Positions 7,901 through 15,164 of a stretch of DNA of 32,203 bases are shown piece by piece. Position numbers and translations under genes: made by a program. The stretch covers positions 1 through 32,203 of the forward strand of contig JAATFQ010000227.1 of the NCBI GenBank assembly GCA_015655115.1. The letters run 5' to 3'. Within the stretch, counting starts at the first letter, position 1. The number at the start of each line of letters is the position of its first letter. The notes under the pieces were generated by a model. The model ran no database searches. It saw nothing but the letters and a program-made list of their open reading frames with translations, and had not been told where the DNA came from. Source of the stretch: Sphingobacteriales bacterium (lineage in GTDB: Bacteria > Bacteroidota > Bacteroidia > Sphingobacteriales > Sphingobacteriaceae).

Positions 7901-10711
7901 TCGGGAACTATTTTGCCGGGCAATACTTCGTGGTTCCCAACTTTTAGCGAAGGTACATACAAGGTGATGTACCTGTTTAAAGATAACCGGTACTTTACTG
8001 AAGTGGCTGTTATTAAATCGGGGGGCAAAAACTATTTCAGGTGGAGTGGGCGCAACTTAGTGAAGGCCGACTCGATGAGCATAGCAATTGATAGATTTAT
8101 AAAATCTGCAAAATCGTATAATTATTATGATAATAGTAACAATGAACAAATAGCGATAAGGGTCTATGAAGTATTTAATAATAAATACTTCGATAAGAAA
8201 CTGCTTGTTGAAAAGGTCAAGGGTATTGTTGTGGATGAACATAAGGTACCTGTAACCGGAGCGAGTGTTGTTATTAAGGGGTTGACGACTGGTACTGTTA
8301 CAAACGCGAAAGGGGAGTTTGAGCTGTATACAACAAAAAATTCAAGTTTAAGAATTAATTATATTGGGTATCAGCAGCTGGAAGTAGATGTCAAATCAAG
8401 TGATCTTGGTACTATAATTCTTAAAGAAGATCAAAAGAGTTTAGAAGAAATCGTTGTTGTGGGATATGGAGTGCAAACGAAAAGCAATTTAACCGGAAGC
8501 GTAACTACTATGCTGGCAGGAGCCGCTTCAGGAGTTACAATCAGGGGCATTAGTACCATTGGGTCTGATAAACCTATGATGATTGTGGATGGGATGCCTT
8601 TTAATGGTGATATTAACTTAATCAATCCCAGTGATATAGTAAGTGTGAATATCTTAAAGGATGCTGCAGCAACATCAATTTATGGCAGCAGGGCTGCTGC
8701 GGGGGTAGTAATTATCAAAACTAAAAAAGGGAACCAGGTTATCAATGAAGCAGGTGAGCTGGTGGCGCAACAGCAAACGATGCGCAGCAATTTCTCTGAC
8801 TATGCGTTCTGGCAGCCTAAGCTCATCACCAATGATGAAGGTGTTGCTAAATGGAAGGTCAGGTTTCCTGATGATATTACCAACTGGTCGGCCACTGTAG
8901 TTGCCATGAATGGCAATAAACAATCCGGACAGCTAAAAACAGGCATTAAATCTTTTAAATCATTAAGTGCGAACTTCGTTTCCCCGCAGTTTGCCTTGGC
9001 GGGAGATACTATCAGGGTGATCGGGAAACTAATGAACTACACACCATTAGAAGAGCAAGTATTAAGAAAATTCAGTTACAACGGGCAGGAATTGAGGAAC
9101 AGCACCGTCAGGTTTAAAAATTCATACATTGATACTGTTGCAGTAGTAGCTGCTGGAAAAGACAGTTTATCTTTCAAATATACCCTGGAGCAGGGTGGTG
9201 GATATTTCGATGGCGAGCTACGTAAAATTCCGGTGCTCCCTACAGGAGTTGTAGAAACTAAAGGATATTTCGATGTGCTCGCTAAAGATACTACAGTGAA
9301 TTACAGTTTTAAACCTGATGCCGGCAAGGTCACGCTATATGCCGAGGCCTCTGTTTTTCCGGCATTGCTGGATGAGATGGATAAACTGCGCAAGTATGAA
9401 TACTTGTGTAATGAGCAGCTCGCCTCTAAGCTAAAAGCTTTGTTGATGGAAAAGACTGTTCGGAATTATCTCAAAACGCCTTTTAAAAATGAAAAGGATA
9501 TTAAAGATATTATTAAGAAATTACAATCTGCCAAAAGAATGGAAGGCACCTGGGGATGGTGGGAGAAGAGCCCCGAGCAAATGTGGATCAGTCTCCATGT
9601 GGTACAGGCGTTGTTGAATGCTGAAAAACAAGGGTATGCTATTGAGTTGAACAAGGAGGTTCTTTATAATTACCTGGTCGGCAGGCTAGCTAATCAGTCG
9701 GATCAGGACCGTGTTTTTGCAATTAAGCTGATCCATCTGCTGCATCCTGAGTTCTTTATCAAAGATTGGGTAGGCAGCGTTGAAAAACAGATGGTACAGC
9801 GGTACCAGCAAACGGAATACAGAAAGCTGAAGCCTACTGTATACGAGCAATTGCAGCTGATGCAGTTGAAGCAGATGGCTGGTTTATCAATTGATATGAC
9901 CGCTTTACTCAGCCTTCATAAAAGCACCATGTTTGGCGGTATGTACTGGGGAGAGGAAGGTTACGGCTTTTGGGACAATAGCATCCAGAATACTATGCTG
10001 GCCTATCAGATTTTAAAAACAGATGGTAAGCATCCTGCGGAACTGGAATTGATCAGGCGCTACTTCCTGGAGCAGCGTAAGAATGGGCAATGGAGAAATA
10101 CATATGAGTCTTCTTTAATCCTGGAGACGGTGCTTCCTGATTTACTGGTGAAGAATGAAAAGCCTGAACCTGTTTCTCTGGTGCTTAACCAGACAGAAAC
10201 GATTAAAGATTTTCCATTTACCCGGATTATCGATGCAGCTGCGGCTGTAAGGGTCAGTAAAAAAGGGGGACTTCCGATTTACTTTACCGCTTATCAGCAG
10301 TTTCTTAATCCTGCGCCTGAAAAAGTAAGTAAGGATTTTACCGTAAAGACTTCTTTTATTCAGCAACAGGCGGTTGTCAGAAAGCTTAAAGCAGGGCTGA
10401 AGACTATCTTAAAAATAGAGGTAAATGTACGTGCAGATGCAGATTATGTCATGATTGAAGTACCCGTGCCGGCAGGATGTTCGTATGATAATAAACTGCA
10501 GAATTATTGGGGCGTAGAAACGCATAGGGAGTATTTTAAGCACAAGACTTCTATTTTCTGCACAAAGCTCAACGCTGGGAAATATACCTTTGAGATAGCG
10601 CTGATACCAAGATATTCCGGGAACTATACGCTGAATCCTGCCAAAGCAGAGATGATGTATTTCCCTGTGTTTTATGGTAGAGAGGGTATGAAAAGAATTG
10701 GGATTAACTAA
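4970..10711 (+). CDS. Alpha-2-macroglobulin family protein with inserted carboxypeptidase-regulatory and TonB-plug domains
   Basis: Exported 1913-residue protein. Residues 1-19 are a signal peptide (MRQLVLSIMFLVIINLANA). A macroglobulin MG2 domain starts near residue 197 (YKGYMVFNKPKYKPLDTVKF) and more MG domains follow to about 1080. Residues 1083-1254 (bases 8216-8731) are foreign to the family: a carboxypeptidase-regulatory-like domain (VKGIVVDEHKVPVTGASVVI, GEFELY, IGYQQLEV), then the SusC signature EEIVVVGYGVQTKSNLTGSV, then a short TonB plug (VTIRGIS, MMIVDGMPFNGDINL, ILKDAAATSIYGSRAAAGVV). No beta-barrel follows. The A2M core resumes near 1276 (DYAFWQPKLITNDEGVAKWK, NWSATVVAMNG). CNEQ at 1480-1483 fits the CxEQ thioester motif, followed by the helical thioester domain and a C-terminal receptor-like domain. 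It is probably a periplasmic or surface protease trap; the role of the plug is unknown. Confidence 0.88.
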   Translation: MRQLVLSIMFLVIINLANAQHKLSNSRESGMYTRIYRLTDKESFAIALQSSAVINDSFFHTLVDSFYYDNKAGYTGKLPYGNYLQVSAVKNQLVFRQMAVQNVQLSFINDLKNVQFVIKDLFGSIISDAEVKIGKNRTVNYNAEAHAYLTKSVPKQKVIRINYKGVTNYFNFDKIIDYWARQRARGSHITAPVVEKPAYKGYMVFNKPKYKPLDTVKFKTYLLTAAGKVIMNKPLRVEVMESGGYNNGNKPEDEEGTILGMINPYRDGGYTFDFVLADSLDLDLDENYSIVLKEMKDKKWEKVYSGNFRYEDYELKSVKFSVRADRQAFGPANPVTVFLSAKDENDLAVPDGRVVVNVIANNVHNYRDNHVFVPDSLWSTELKLEPVGETKLILPDSIFPNADVNFMLRSTFLNSNNESQDDTQYLNYTFKSTNIKSSLQRDSILLDYLINDKSTPVKAKLTTWYSAVLKADSAEVALPLLSKLDSRIYKYTINTADGYSQEILQNALYPNFAIAAVHTRDSLTIKVNNVQKLNFWYTLFSGNKIMMKGYTSRLDTVIKHASQQAAHIRVNYIWAGQELSQEVMSVFEPDLLNLKLKVPEMVYPGQVVDMEVKVTDVDQHPVAAADLTAYAFTAKFNEDHYIDLPNFSKAYKLRTILPGLQEVKLPADSQFKLNWQKWSAALALDTIAYYQFTHPAELYYISELSKDSAVTQVAPFVMKDGNIQPVHIVYIDDVPVFFSKTDQLQRYSFAVGPGLHRIGLRTANQMITFSQMIVHGEKTVVSVDADVQNTKAKVEDAPAELTEYESQLLSKYLFSIQDNFKDQKAIIEAGPELYLLNLPLANTNNSVKLIGPIKENYLKFLSGDIDQDFAKEPGYVYTFSKGLLKQKSYSSAYGFEKKLTEGIKKQTDNYKEEVLTKHEIDSVWNDYLDLRSYTTDLFRSYRSYSREGHLVMELDTAFARRMPYVKNILIFKNGQSQSGTILPGNTSWFPTFSEGTYKVMYLFKDNRYFTEVAVIKSGGKNYFRWSGRNLVKADSMSIAIDRFIKSAKSYNYYDNSNNEQIAIRVYEVFNNKYFDKKLLVEKVKGIVVDEHKVPVTGASVVIKGLTTGTVTNAKGEFELYTTKNSSLRINYIGYQQLEVDVKSSDLGTIILKEDQKSLEEIVVVGYGVQTKSNLTGSVTTMLAGAASGVTIRGISTIGSDKPMMIVDGMPFNGDINLINPSDIVSVNILKDAAATSIYGSRAAAGVVIIKTKKGNQVINEAGELVAQQQTMRSNFSDYAFWQPKLITNDEGVAKWKVRFPDDITNWSATVVAMNGNKQSGQLKTGIKSFKSLSANFVSPQFALAGDTIRVIGKLMNYTPLEEQVLRKFSYNGQELRNSTVRFKNSYIDTVAVVAAGKDSLSFKYTLEQGGGYFDGELRKIPVLPTGVVETKGYFDVLAKDTTVNYSFKPDAGKVTLYAEASVFPALLDEMDKLRKYEYLCNEQLASKLKALLMEKTVRNYLKTPFKNEKDIKDIIKKLQSAKRMEGTWGWWEKSPEQMWISLHVVQALLNAEKQGYAIELNKEVLYNYLVGRLANQSDQDRVFAIKLIHLLHPEFFIKDWVGSVEKQMVQRYQQTEYRKLKPTVYEQLQLMQLKQMAGLSIDMTALLSLHKSTMFGGMYWGEEGYGFWDNSIQNTMLAYQILKTDGKHPAELELIRRYFLEQRKNGQWRNTYESSLILETVLPDLLVKNEKPEPVSLVLNQTETIKDFPFTRIIDAAAAVRVSKKGGLPIYFTAYQQFLNPAPEKVSKDFTVKTSFIQQQAVVRKLKAGLKTILKIEVNVRADADYVMIEVPVPAGCSYDNKLQNYWGVETHREYFKHKTSIFCTKLNAGKYTFEIALIPRYSGNYTLNPAKAEMMYFPVFYGREGMKRIGIN

Positions 10712-10750
10712 GTTAATTTATAAAGTTGCCCAGTGTTATAATTTAGACAA

Positions 10751-10810
10751 GAGTTCGAACCCCTTCAGCTCCACACAGGCCTTTGAGAGTATCTCAGAGG
10801 CTTTTTTTTG
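10751..10810 (+). repeat. Repeat copy A: tmRNA/tRNA 3'-end-like motif plus terminator hairpin
   Basis: GAG then TTCGAAC (T-loop, 10754-10760), CCCTT (10761-10765), CAGCTCC (10766-10772) and A. The spacing is exactly that of a T-arm followed by an acceptor strand, and CAGCTCC-A is the usual 3' acceptor strand of tmRNA. Four of five T-stem pairs (AAGAG/CCCTT) are possible. It is followed by a hairpin (AGGCCTTTGAGA / TCTCAGAGGCT, 10777-10802) and eight T residues. The last 40 bases recur in copies B, C and D. No upstream half of a tmRNA is present, so this is a 3'-end fragment such as an attachment-site remnant, or a resemblance. Confidence 0.6.
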
Positions 10811-11094
10811 AATATTTTACCCACTCTTCATAAAATGGTATCTCTTAAATTGATTGAGTTTAAGTCCTCATGGCTGCGAAGCATCACCTTTATTTGGAAC
10901 TCTAGTAAAATTATATCCCTATATCATTCCTAAATTCATCCATTCTATCAAACCAGCAATGTCATAAATCTTATGCAGTTGAGAAAATTTAGCTATTTTT
11001 GTTAAACGAAAAAAGAAGAACTATTAGTCACTATTGCGCAAGCTAATAGTCATATATGCCGATAGTTTAGAAAATATTTAATTATATAATTCGA
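10811..11094. promoter_or_regulatory. Upstream region of the DUF1016 gene with candidate promoter and inverted repeat
   Basis: No coding signal is seen in this AT-rich gap. TATTTTTG at 10995-11002 fits the Bacteroidota -7 element TAnnTTTG. An 8-bp inverted repeat ACTATTAG / CTAATAGT (11020-11027 and 11043-11050) lies between it and the start codon and could be an operator or a leader hairpin. No convincing -33 element is visible at the usual distance. Confidence 0.35.
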
Positions 11095-12114
11095 ATGGCT
11101 AAAAACAAAGACATTTTATCACCTGAGCAATCATTATTCAATGAACTTTCTCTGCTGATTGAACAAAGTCAACAGGAAGTTGTAGCACAGGTAAACAGTT
11201 CTCTTACAATGCTATTTTGGCATATCGGAAGCCGTATTAATCAAAGTATTCTTCAAAATAAACGAGCAGAGTATGGAAAGCAAATAGTCGTTACGCTGTC
11301 ACGACAAATGAAGTACAAGTATGGACGGAGTTTTGATGAAAAAAATCTTAGGCGAATGTTACAATTTGCAGATCAATTCAATGATGAGGAAATTGTCGTT
11401 ACGCTGTCACGACAATTGAGTTGGTCACATTTTCTTGTGTTGCTACCTATAAAAAATGCAGAAGCAAAATTATTCTATGCAAAATCCGTATCAGCTCAAA
11501 CAATAGGCGTTAGGGAGTTACGTAAAAAGATTGCCAAAAAGGAATTTGAAAGAACAGCAATAGCCAATCTGCAAAATACTAGTAGTCACCCAGGTATTCA
11601 TGACAATTTCAAAGACCCTTATTTTTTAGATTTCCTTGGGCTTCAGGATACTTATCTAGAAAGAGATTTAGAAGAAGCCATACTTAGAGAACTGGAGACC
11701 TTCATTCTGGAATTAGGTAGAGGCTTTGCATTTGTAGAGCGTCAGAAAAGGATGATTATTGATGGACAGGACTTTCACTTAGACCTTTTATTCTATCACA
11801 GAAATTTAAGACGATTAGTAGCTATTGAATTAAAATTAGGCAAGTTCGAAGCTAAACATAAAGGGCAGATGGAATTGTATTTAAAATGGTTGGATAAATA
11901 TGAAAAAAAGGAAGGAGAATTATCTCCTGTAGGACTAATATTATGCGCTGAAAGCAGCCGGGAGCAGGTAGAACTTTTAGAAATGCACAAAGACGGTATT
12001 ATGGTCGCGGAATATTGGACAGAGCTACCTAGTAAGAAAGAGCTTGAAAAGAAGATACATAATATTTTAATTGATGCGAAGGAGAGAATTGAAAGAAAAA
12101 AGCTATTGGAATAA
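11095..12114 (+). CDS. DUF1016/YhcG family PDDEXK nuclease
   Basis: Predicted nuclease of 339 residues with the two-part DUF1016 architecture. The N-terminal helical domain (about 15-165) contains ALTM-type helix HIGSRINQ, YGKQIVVTLSRQ, FDEKNLRRMLQFADQF and IVVTLSRQLSWSHF. The C-terminal PDDEXK domain (about 185-320) carries HLDLLFYHRNLRRLVAIELK, with D230, E245 and K247 as metal-binding and catalytic residues. The length is normal for the family. Two identical 21-base palindromic segments encode the two VVTLSRQ motifs (11287-11307 and 11395-11415), exactly 108 bases apart. The gene sits alone between repeat copies A and B, and two broken relatives lie further right at 15452 and 18428. The family is widespread in accessory DNA; its function is uncertain (DNA processing or defence). 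Confidence 0.9.
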   Translation: MAKNKDILSPEQSLFNELSLLIEQSQQEVVAQVNSSLTMLFWHIGSRINQSILQNKRAEYGKQIVVTLSRQMKYKYGRSFDEKNLRRMLQFADQFNDEEIVVTLSRQLSWSHFLVLLPIKNAEAKLFYAKSVSAQTIGVRELRKKIAKKEFERTAIANLQNTSSHPGIHDNFKDPYFLDFLGLQDTYLERDLEEAILRELETFILELGRGFAFVERQKRMIIDGQDFHLDLLFYHRNLRRLVAIELKLGKFEAKHKGQMELYLKWLDKYEKKEGELSPVGLILCAESSREQVELLEMHKDGIMVAEYWTELPSKKELEKKIHNILIDAKERIERKKLLE

Positions 12115-12154
12115 ATTATCAATCTATAAATACATTTCATTGGCTTACAGCTAA

Positions 12155-12199
12155 ATAAATATTAAAATTCTCACCACTGGTGAGAGTTTTAATATTTAT
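12155..12199. terminator. Palindrome P1 with 21-base arms, downstream of the DUF1016 gene
   Basis: Arms ATAAATATTAAAATTCTCACC and its near-complement (12155-12175, 12179-12199) pair with a single T/G wobble around the loop ACT. The core matches the CTCTCACC(A)GGTGAGAG palindrome found at 14289, 15111 and 18428. A T-rich right arm follows on the plus strand, 40 bases after the stop codon. It may end transcription of the nuclease gene. It may also mark a recombination junction, because repeat B starts 10 bases later. Confidence 0.6.
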
Positions 12200-12208
12200 C
12201 GCAAAAAA

Positions 12209-12393
12209 GAGTTCGACACAGCCCCGCCAACCTCCTAAAACTACTCAAACTTCAATTTCTACGTTAGGCTGATTCACCAAAACATTTTCCTCATTAACCG
12301 CCCTAACCAGCATCAAAAGCCGTATAAAGGGTTCGTCTAAATCATCCCAATCTCCACACAGGCCTTTGAGATCATCTCAAAGGCCTTTTTTTA
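12209..12393. repeat. Repeat copy B, full length (about 185 bp) with terminal hairpin
   Basis: Begins GAGTTCGACACAG, continues through CCAAAACATTTTCCTCATTA and AACCAGCATCAAAAG, and ends with ATCTCCACACAGG and a perfect 27-base palindrome (13-bp arms AGGCCTTTGAGAT, one-base loop, 12360-12386) followed by T residues. Copies C (13235) and D (15165) align over the whole length; copy A has only the right end. Read on the minus strand, bases 12245-12376 form 43 sense codons conserved among B, C and D. The hairpin would act as a terminator in either direction. Confidence 0.8.
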
Positions 12394-12511
12394 TATTTTA
12401 TTTTCTGTGTATTTTTCAAAATTTTAAAAATATATTTAACTCATCTAGAAATGATTTTTGTGTTTAATTACACCGATGAGTAAATTGCAAAAAATCTAAT
12501 TATCACTATAA

Positions 12512-13177
12512 ATGGGCGAAAACCAGTCGATACAAGAGAAGTTGTTAGCATTTAAAAAACTCGTTAAGTTTTCTGATTCTGCTTGGGACGAACGTGGACT
12601 TAATCCATCTAATGCTGAAACGTGCTCTATACTTGAAAATTTATTTAATGAATGTGCAAATGATCTAATAGAGGCGGCGAAATCAGGCCTTAAGTCAATT
12701 CAATTTAAGCAAATTCTACAAAATGGACTTTCTCGTTTTAATGCTTCCGAGTATGATACAGAGGAACGTGAATTCATCTGTGATTACTTTTTTCAGCTTT
12801 CTATAATAGTATCGGTTGACTTTAAAGGAAATTTAAATAGATGGTTATATGGCAGAATTTTAAGTACCATATTTGAAGTTCATTCCTTTTTTAAAGGACA
12901 AGATAAAGTAATTGATACGCTAACTCAAAATTGCACATCTTGCGGATCGAAGCTAGAAACTTTTATATTGAGAAAAGAGGAGGGAATCCCAGATTATAAT
13001 TGGACAGTCATCCAATGTAGTGAATGTAAAGAATATAATTTACTTTCTGTTGGTCCAAACATAAAAGAATTAAAGTTTGGTAACTATATATCTATAGAGC
13101 AGATAAGTAAATCAGATTTTACAGAAGAACAGGCGAATGTTAGGCTGGAACAGATAAAATTTTTTCGCAAAAAATAG
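12512..13177 (+). CDS. DUF4844-like protein with C-terminal zinc-ribbon
   Basis: A 221-residue cytoplasmic protein with no signal peptide or membrane segment. The N-terminal 135 residues (WDERGLNPSN, YDTEEREFICDYFFQLSIIV, LNRWLYG) resemble my recollection of the DUF4844 family found in Bacteroidota; this naming is from memory and only moderately sure. Residues about 145-180 hold two CxxC pairs (CTSCG and CSEC), a probable zinc ribbon. The gene lies alone between repeat copies B and C, with 119 bases before it and 57 after. Function unknown; the context of small gene units suggests an accessory or defence role. No promoter match is clear. Confidence 0.7.
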   Translation: MGENQSIQEKLLAFKKLVKFSDSAWDERGLNPSNAETCSILENLFNECANDLIEAAKSGLKSIQFKQILQNGLSRFNASEYDTEEREFICDYFFQLSIIVSVDFKGNLNRWLYGRILSTIFEVHSFFKGQDKVIDTLTQNCTSCGSKLETFILRKEEGIPDYNWTVIQCSECKEYNLLSVGPNIKELKFGNYISIEQISKSDFTEEQANVRLEQIKFFRKK

Positions 13178-13234
13178 ACACTTTGAATTTTGTTTTTTGT
13201 CAACCCACATTAGAGAAATATTGCGTATTCATAT

Positions 13235-13417
13235 GGGTTCGATACAATCCCTCTTGCCTCTTAAAACTCATCAAAGTTCAATTTCTTTCTTCACCTCTTT
13301 TACCAAAACATTTTCTTCATTTACCGCCCTAACCAGCATTAAAAGCCGTACAAAGGGTTCGTTTAAATCATGCTCAGCTCCACAGAGGCCTTTGAGATCA
13401 TCTCAGAGGCCTTTTTT
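13235..13417. repeat. Repeat copy C, full length with terminal hairpin
   Basis: Begins GGGTTCGATACAATCCC and ends CTCAGCTCCACAGAGG plus the hairpin AGGCCTTTGAGAT / ATCTCAGAGGCC (13386-13412) and a T run. It has the same layout as B and D, with no length change in the conserved minus-strand frame (13271-13402, 43 codons plus stop). It separates the DUF4844-like gene from the convergent Sel1 gene. A plus-strand open frame through this stretch is ignored because it lies inside the repeat and lacks family likeness. Confidence 0.8.
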
Positions 13418-13460
13418 ATGCATTTATAAGCATGTGGATATATAAATTATGCTGATGTTG

Positions 13461-14240
13461 CTATAAATCTTGTTTGTATAAGTTCTTAGTGTTCTTTAAT
13501 TTTCGACCAATTTGTAATTCGGCTTCTAGGGTGGCTTTTTCTTTATTGGAAGTTGTCAAGTTTTTTTCAAGTTCTTTAATTGCATCAATATTACTTTGCT
13601 GTTCTAATAATGAAAAGTCACGTTTGCTTTCATTATAAATTAAAAACCACATGTAACTTTTGATATTATCTTTAGGATAATAATCGCCATCGCGATATTT
13701 GATGGCTAGTGCTTTTCTCGCGCCTGTTATAATTCCGCTTTGCTGTAAGTTATCAATATCAGGTAATGAAGCACGTCTGATTGTCCAAATTGCTGCACTG
13801 TCAAGGTTTTTGGCTGTTCCCATTCCATTAGAATAGCACGTAATAACATTATTCATACACTCTGGGTCTTTCTGCTCAGCACATTTAACGGACCAATAAA
13901 GTGCTTGATTATAGTTCTGTTTTATTCCACGTCCCGAAGCATAACTATAAGCTATTTTAAATTGGGCGTTTAACCAACCATGTTCAGCAGATCTGATCAA
14001 CCAAGTGTTTGCAATGCTATCATTCTTTTCAACTTCATTACCCTGCTGATAACAATATCCTAAATTGTATTGTGCTTCTGGCTGTCCCATTTCAGCAGCT
14101 TTCTTCAATAGTGGAACAGCATTCTTAATGTCTCCCTTTGTAAGAAAAAAGTTGGCTTTTTTATTAAGTTCGATAGCGGTCTGCCCAAAAGTTGTCAAAG
14201 TTATTAAGACGAAAAGAATAGCTAAAATTGTTTTGTTCAT
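13461..14240 (-). CDS. Exported Sel1-like repeat protein
   Basis: A 259-residue protein. The start ATG at 14240 gives a signal peptide (MNKTILAILFVLITLTTFGQ). Residues 22-165 carry Sel1/TPR-type alpha-alpha units with the usual A-x-x-x-L-G-x-x-Y pattern: EAQYNLGYCYQQGNEV, NAQFKIAYSYASGRGI, ECMNNVITCYSNGMGT. The C-terminal 60 residues are charged and probably coiled coil (LEKNLTTSNKEKATLEAELQ). Such proteins mediate protein-protein contacts in the periplasm; no partner is adjacent. It lies between repeats C and D on the opposite strand to the neighbouring gene units. No frame damage is seen. Confidence 0.85.
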   Translation of the reverse strand: MNKTILAILFVLITLTTFGQTAIELNKKANFFLTKGDIKNAVPLLKKAAEMGQPEAQYNLGYCYQQGNEVEKNDSIANTWLIRSAEHGWLNAQFKIAYSYASGRGIKQNYNQALYWSVKCAEQKDPECMNNVITCYSNGMGTAKNLDSAAIWTIRRASLPDIDNLQQSGIITGARKALAIKYRDGDYYPKDNIKSYMWFLIYNESKRDFSLLEQQSNIDAIKELEKNLTTSNKEKATLEAELQIGRKLKNTKNLYKQDL

Positions 14241-14288
14241 TCTCGTATGCTTAATAGAAGAGGGTGGGATTATTTGTTTATCTAGTTT

Positions 14289-14307
14289 CTCTCAACAGCG
14301 CTGAGAG
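14289..14307. repeat. Palindrome P2 (DUF1016-type 19-bp palindrome)
   Basis: CTCTCAACAGCGCTGAGAG followed by TTTTG on the plus strand. Read on the minus strand it codes KLSALLRE, the segment just before the SWSH motif in DUF1016 proteins, but no further DUF1016 sequence flanks it. It lies between the Sel1 start and the decayed HepT gene. Confidence 0.6.
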
Positions 14308-14318
14308 TTTTGAGTATT

Positions 14319-14355
14319 TATACAGGAATATAAAAATGCTGTTTATTCCTGTATA
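14319..14355. terminator. Hairpin at the 3' end of the HepT relic
   Basis: Perfect 12-bp arms TATACAGGAATA (14319-14330) and TATTCCTGTATA (14344-14355) overlap the TAA of the restored hepT frame (14343-14345). Placement suggests a terminator of the minus-strand hepT/mntA pair, although no long T run follows. It sits next to palindrome P2. Confidence 0.45.
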
Positions 14356-14680
14356 AGTATATTAACCTCAGATTTTAATTTTGGCAAATGGTTCATGACA
14401 ACACTCCAGATAACAATATCATTTCATTGTCGTATGCGTGAATAACTTTGTTCCTAAGATCAACGATCTGTCTGGCATATGAAATTTCGATAGCCGGGTT
14501 AATTTTTAACAACTTGTTTACGGCTTCACCGATAATTTCAAGTTCTCTTTCTACTGCTCTTCTTTTTGTTTTGTTCTTAACATATTCTTCAAGAACCCTA
14601 CGTCCATCAAGATGATCGTCAATAGACGAAATGCCTACAATAAATAATATCTGTCAAGAGTTTTTTTCTTCATTCGTCAT
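14343..14680 (-). pseudogene. hepT: Decayed HepT-like HEPN toxin
   Basis: Starting from ATG at 14680, the frame reads MTNEEKNS, hits TGA at codon 9, then continues ILFIVGISSIDDHLDGRRVL, KRRAVERELEIIGEAVNKLL, and DLRNKVIHAYD, which contains the HEPN R-x4-H ribonuclease motif. Near the C terminus the frame shifts: the expected IVIWSVVMNHLPKLKSEV is found in another frame, ending at TAA 14343-14345. One nonsense codon and one frameshift make it very unlikely to yield toxin. The start overlaps the restored mntA stop by four bases (ATGA), the normal arrangement of these two-gene modules. Confidence 0.75.
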
Positions 14681-14978
14681 AAAACAACGATCTTTTGCTT
14701 GTTTATAGTATTAAGGAGGTAGGGGTTAGTAATAGTCTCTTCTGCTACCAAGTCCACATCCTTTTTAGAAGGTTTTGTAGTGCATAAATTAGCTGAAAAT
14801 AATTGTTCCCGTAATCCGTATAACTTAAATCAGGATTGAAGCTTACCATAAAGTCAATATCACTGCTATCGGTCATAGTTCCGTTCGCTGCGCTGCCAAA
14901 TAAATGAGCTCTTATCACACCATATTGGGTCATAAGAGCTTTTATCTGTGATAAATTTGATTTGACTAAGCTATTCAT
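14677..14978 (-). pseudogene. mntA: Frameshifted MntA-like nucleotidyltransferase antitoxin
   Basis: From ATG 14978: MNSLVKSNLSQIKALM, then AHLFGSAANG and SSDIDFMVSF, the GSx10DxD signature of minimal nucleotidyltransferases that adenylylate HepT toxins. After NLLKR the frame breaks in an A run and stops at WTW. Adding one A restores KDVDLVAEETITNPYLLNTI and NKQKIVVL with a stop at 14677-14679. So the intact antitoxin was about 100 residues and this copy has a single-base deletion. A GTG at 14993 is an alternative upstream start. Its partner toxin next door is also broken, so the pair decayed together. Confidence 0.78.
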
Positions 14979-15110
14979 ATTTATTTTTTGCACCTAGGTG
15001 ATTAATTCAAATTTACGATTAATAGTTTTAAAACTATATATCTTAAAAAAAGCTTTTAACGAGGTCTCGGAAATTTAATATTCTGCTGGACTTTTGACTA
15101 AAATCATATT

Positions 15111-15129
15111 CTCTCACCAGCGGTGAGAG
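15111..15129. repeat. Palindrome P3 (DUF1016-type 19-bp palindrome)
   Basis: CTCTCACCAGCGGTGAGAG, followed by TTTTG on the plus strand. On the minus strand it reads KLSPLVRE. No DUF1016 coding sequence continues on either side. It lies 36 bases left of repeat D, as P1 lies 10 bases left of repeat B. Confidence 0.65.
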
Positions 15130-15164
15130 TTTTGTGTAACTTGATATTATATGTTAAATAATAG

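Noticed and set aside
10751..10773. A complete tRNA or tmRNA gene
   Set aside because: Only the T-arm and acceptor 3' strand are present; no matching 5' acceptor strand, anticodon arm or tag-coding part lies upstream.
13197..13445. Plus-strand 82-residue open frame
   Set aside because: It lies within repeat C and its hairpin, and its sequence is explained by the repeat; the conserved frame is on the other strand.
14343..14978. Frame breaks as sequencing errors
   Set aside because: The mntA break is in a homopolymer, but the hepT nonsense codon is not, and a second shift exists, so true decay is more likely.
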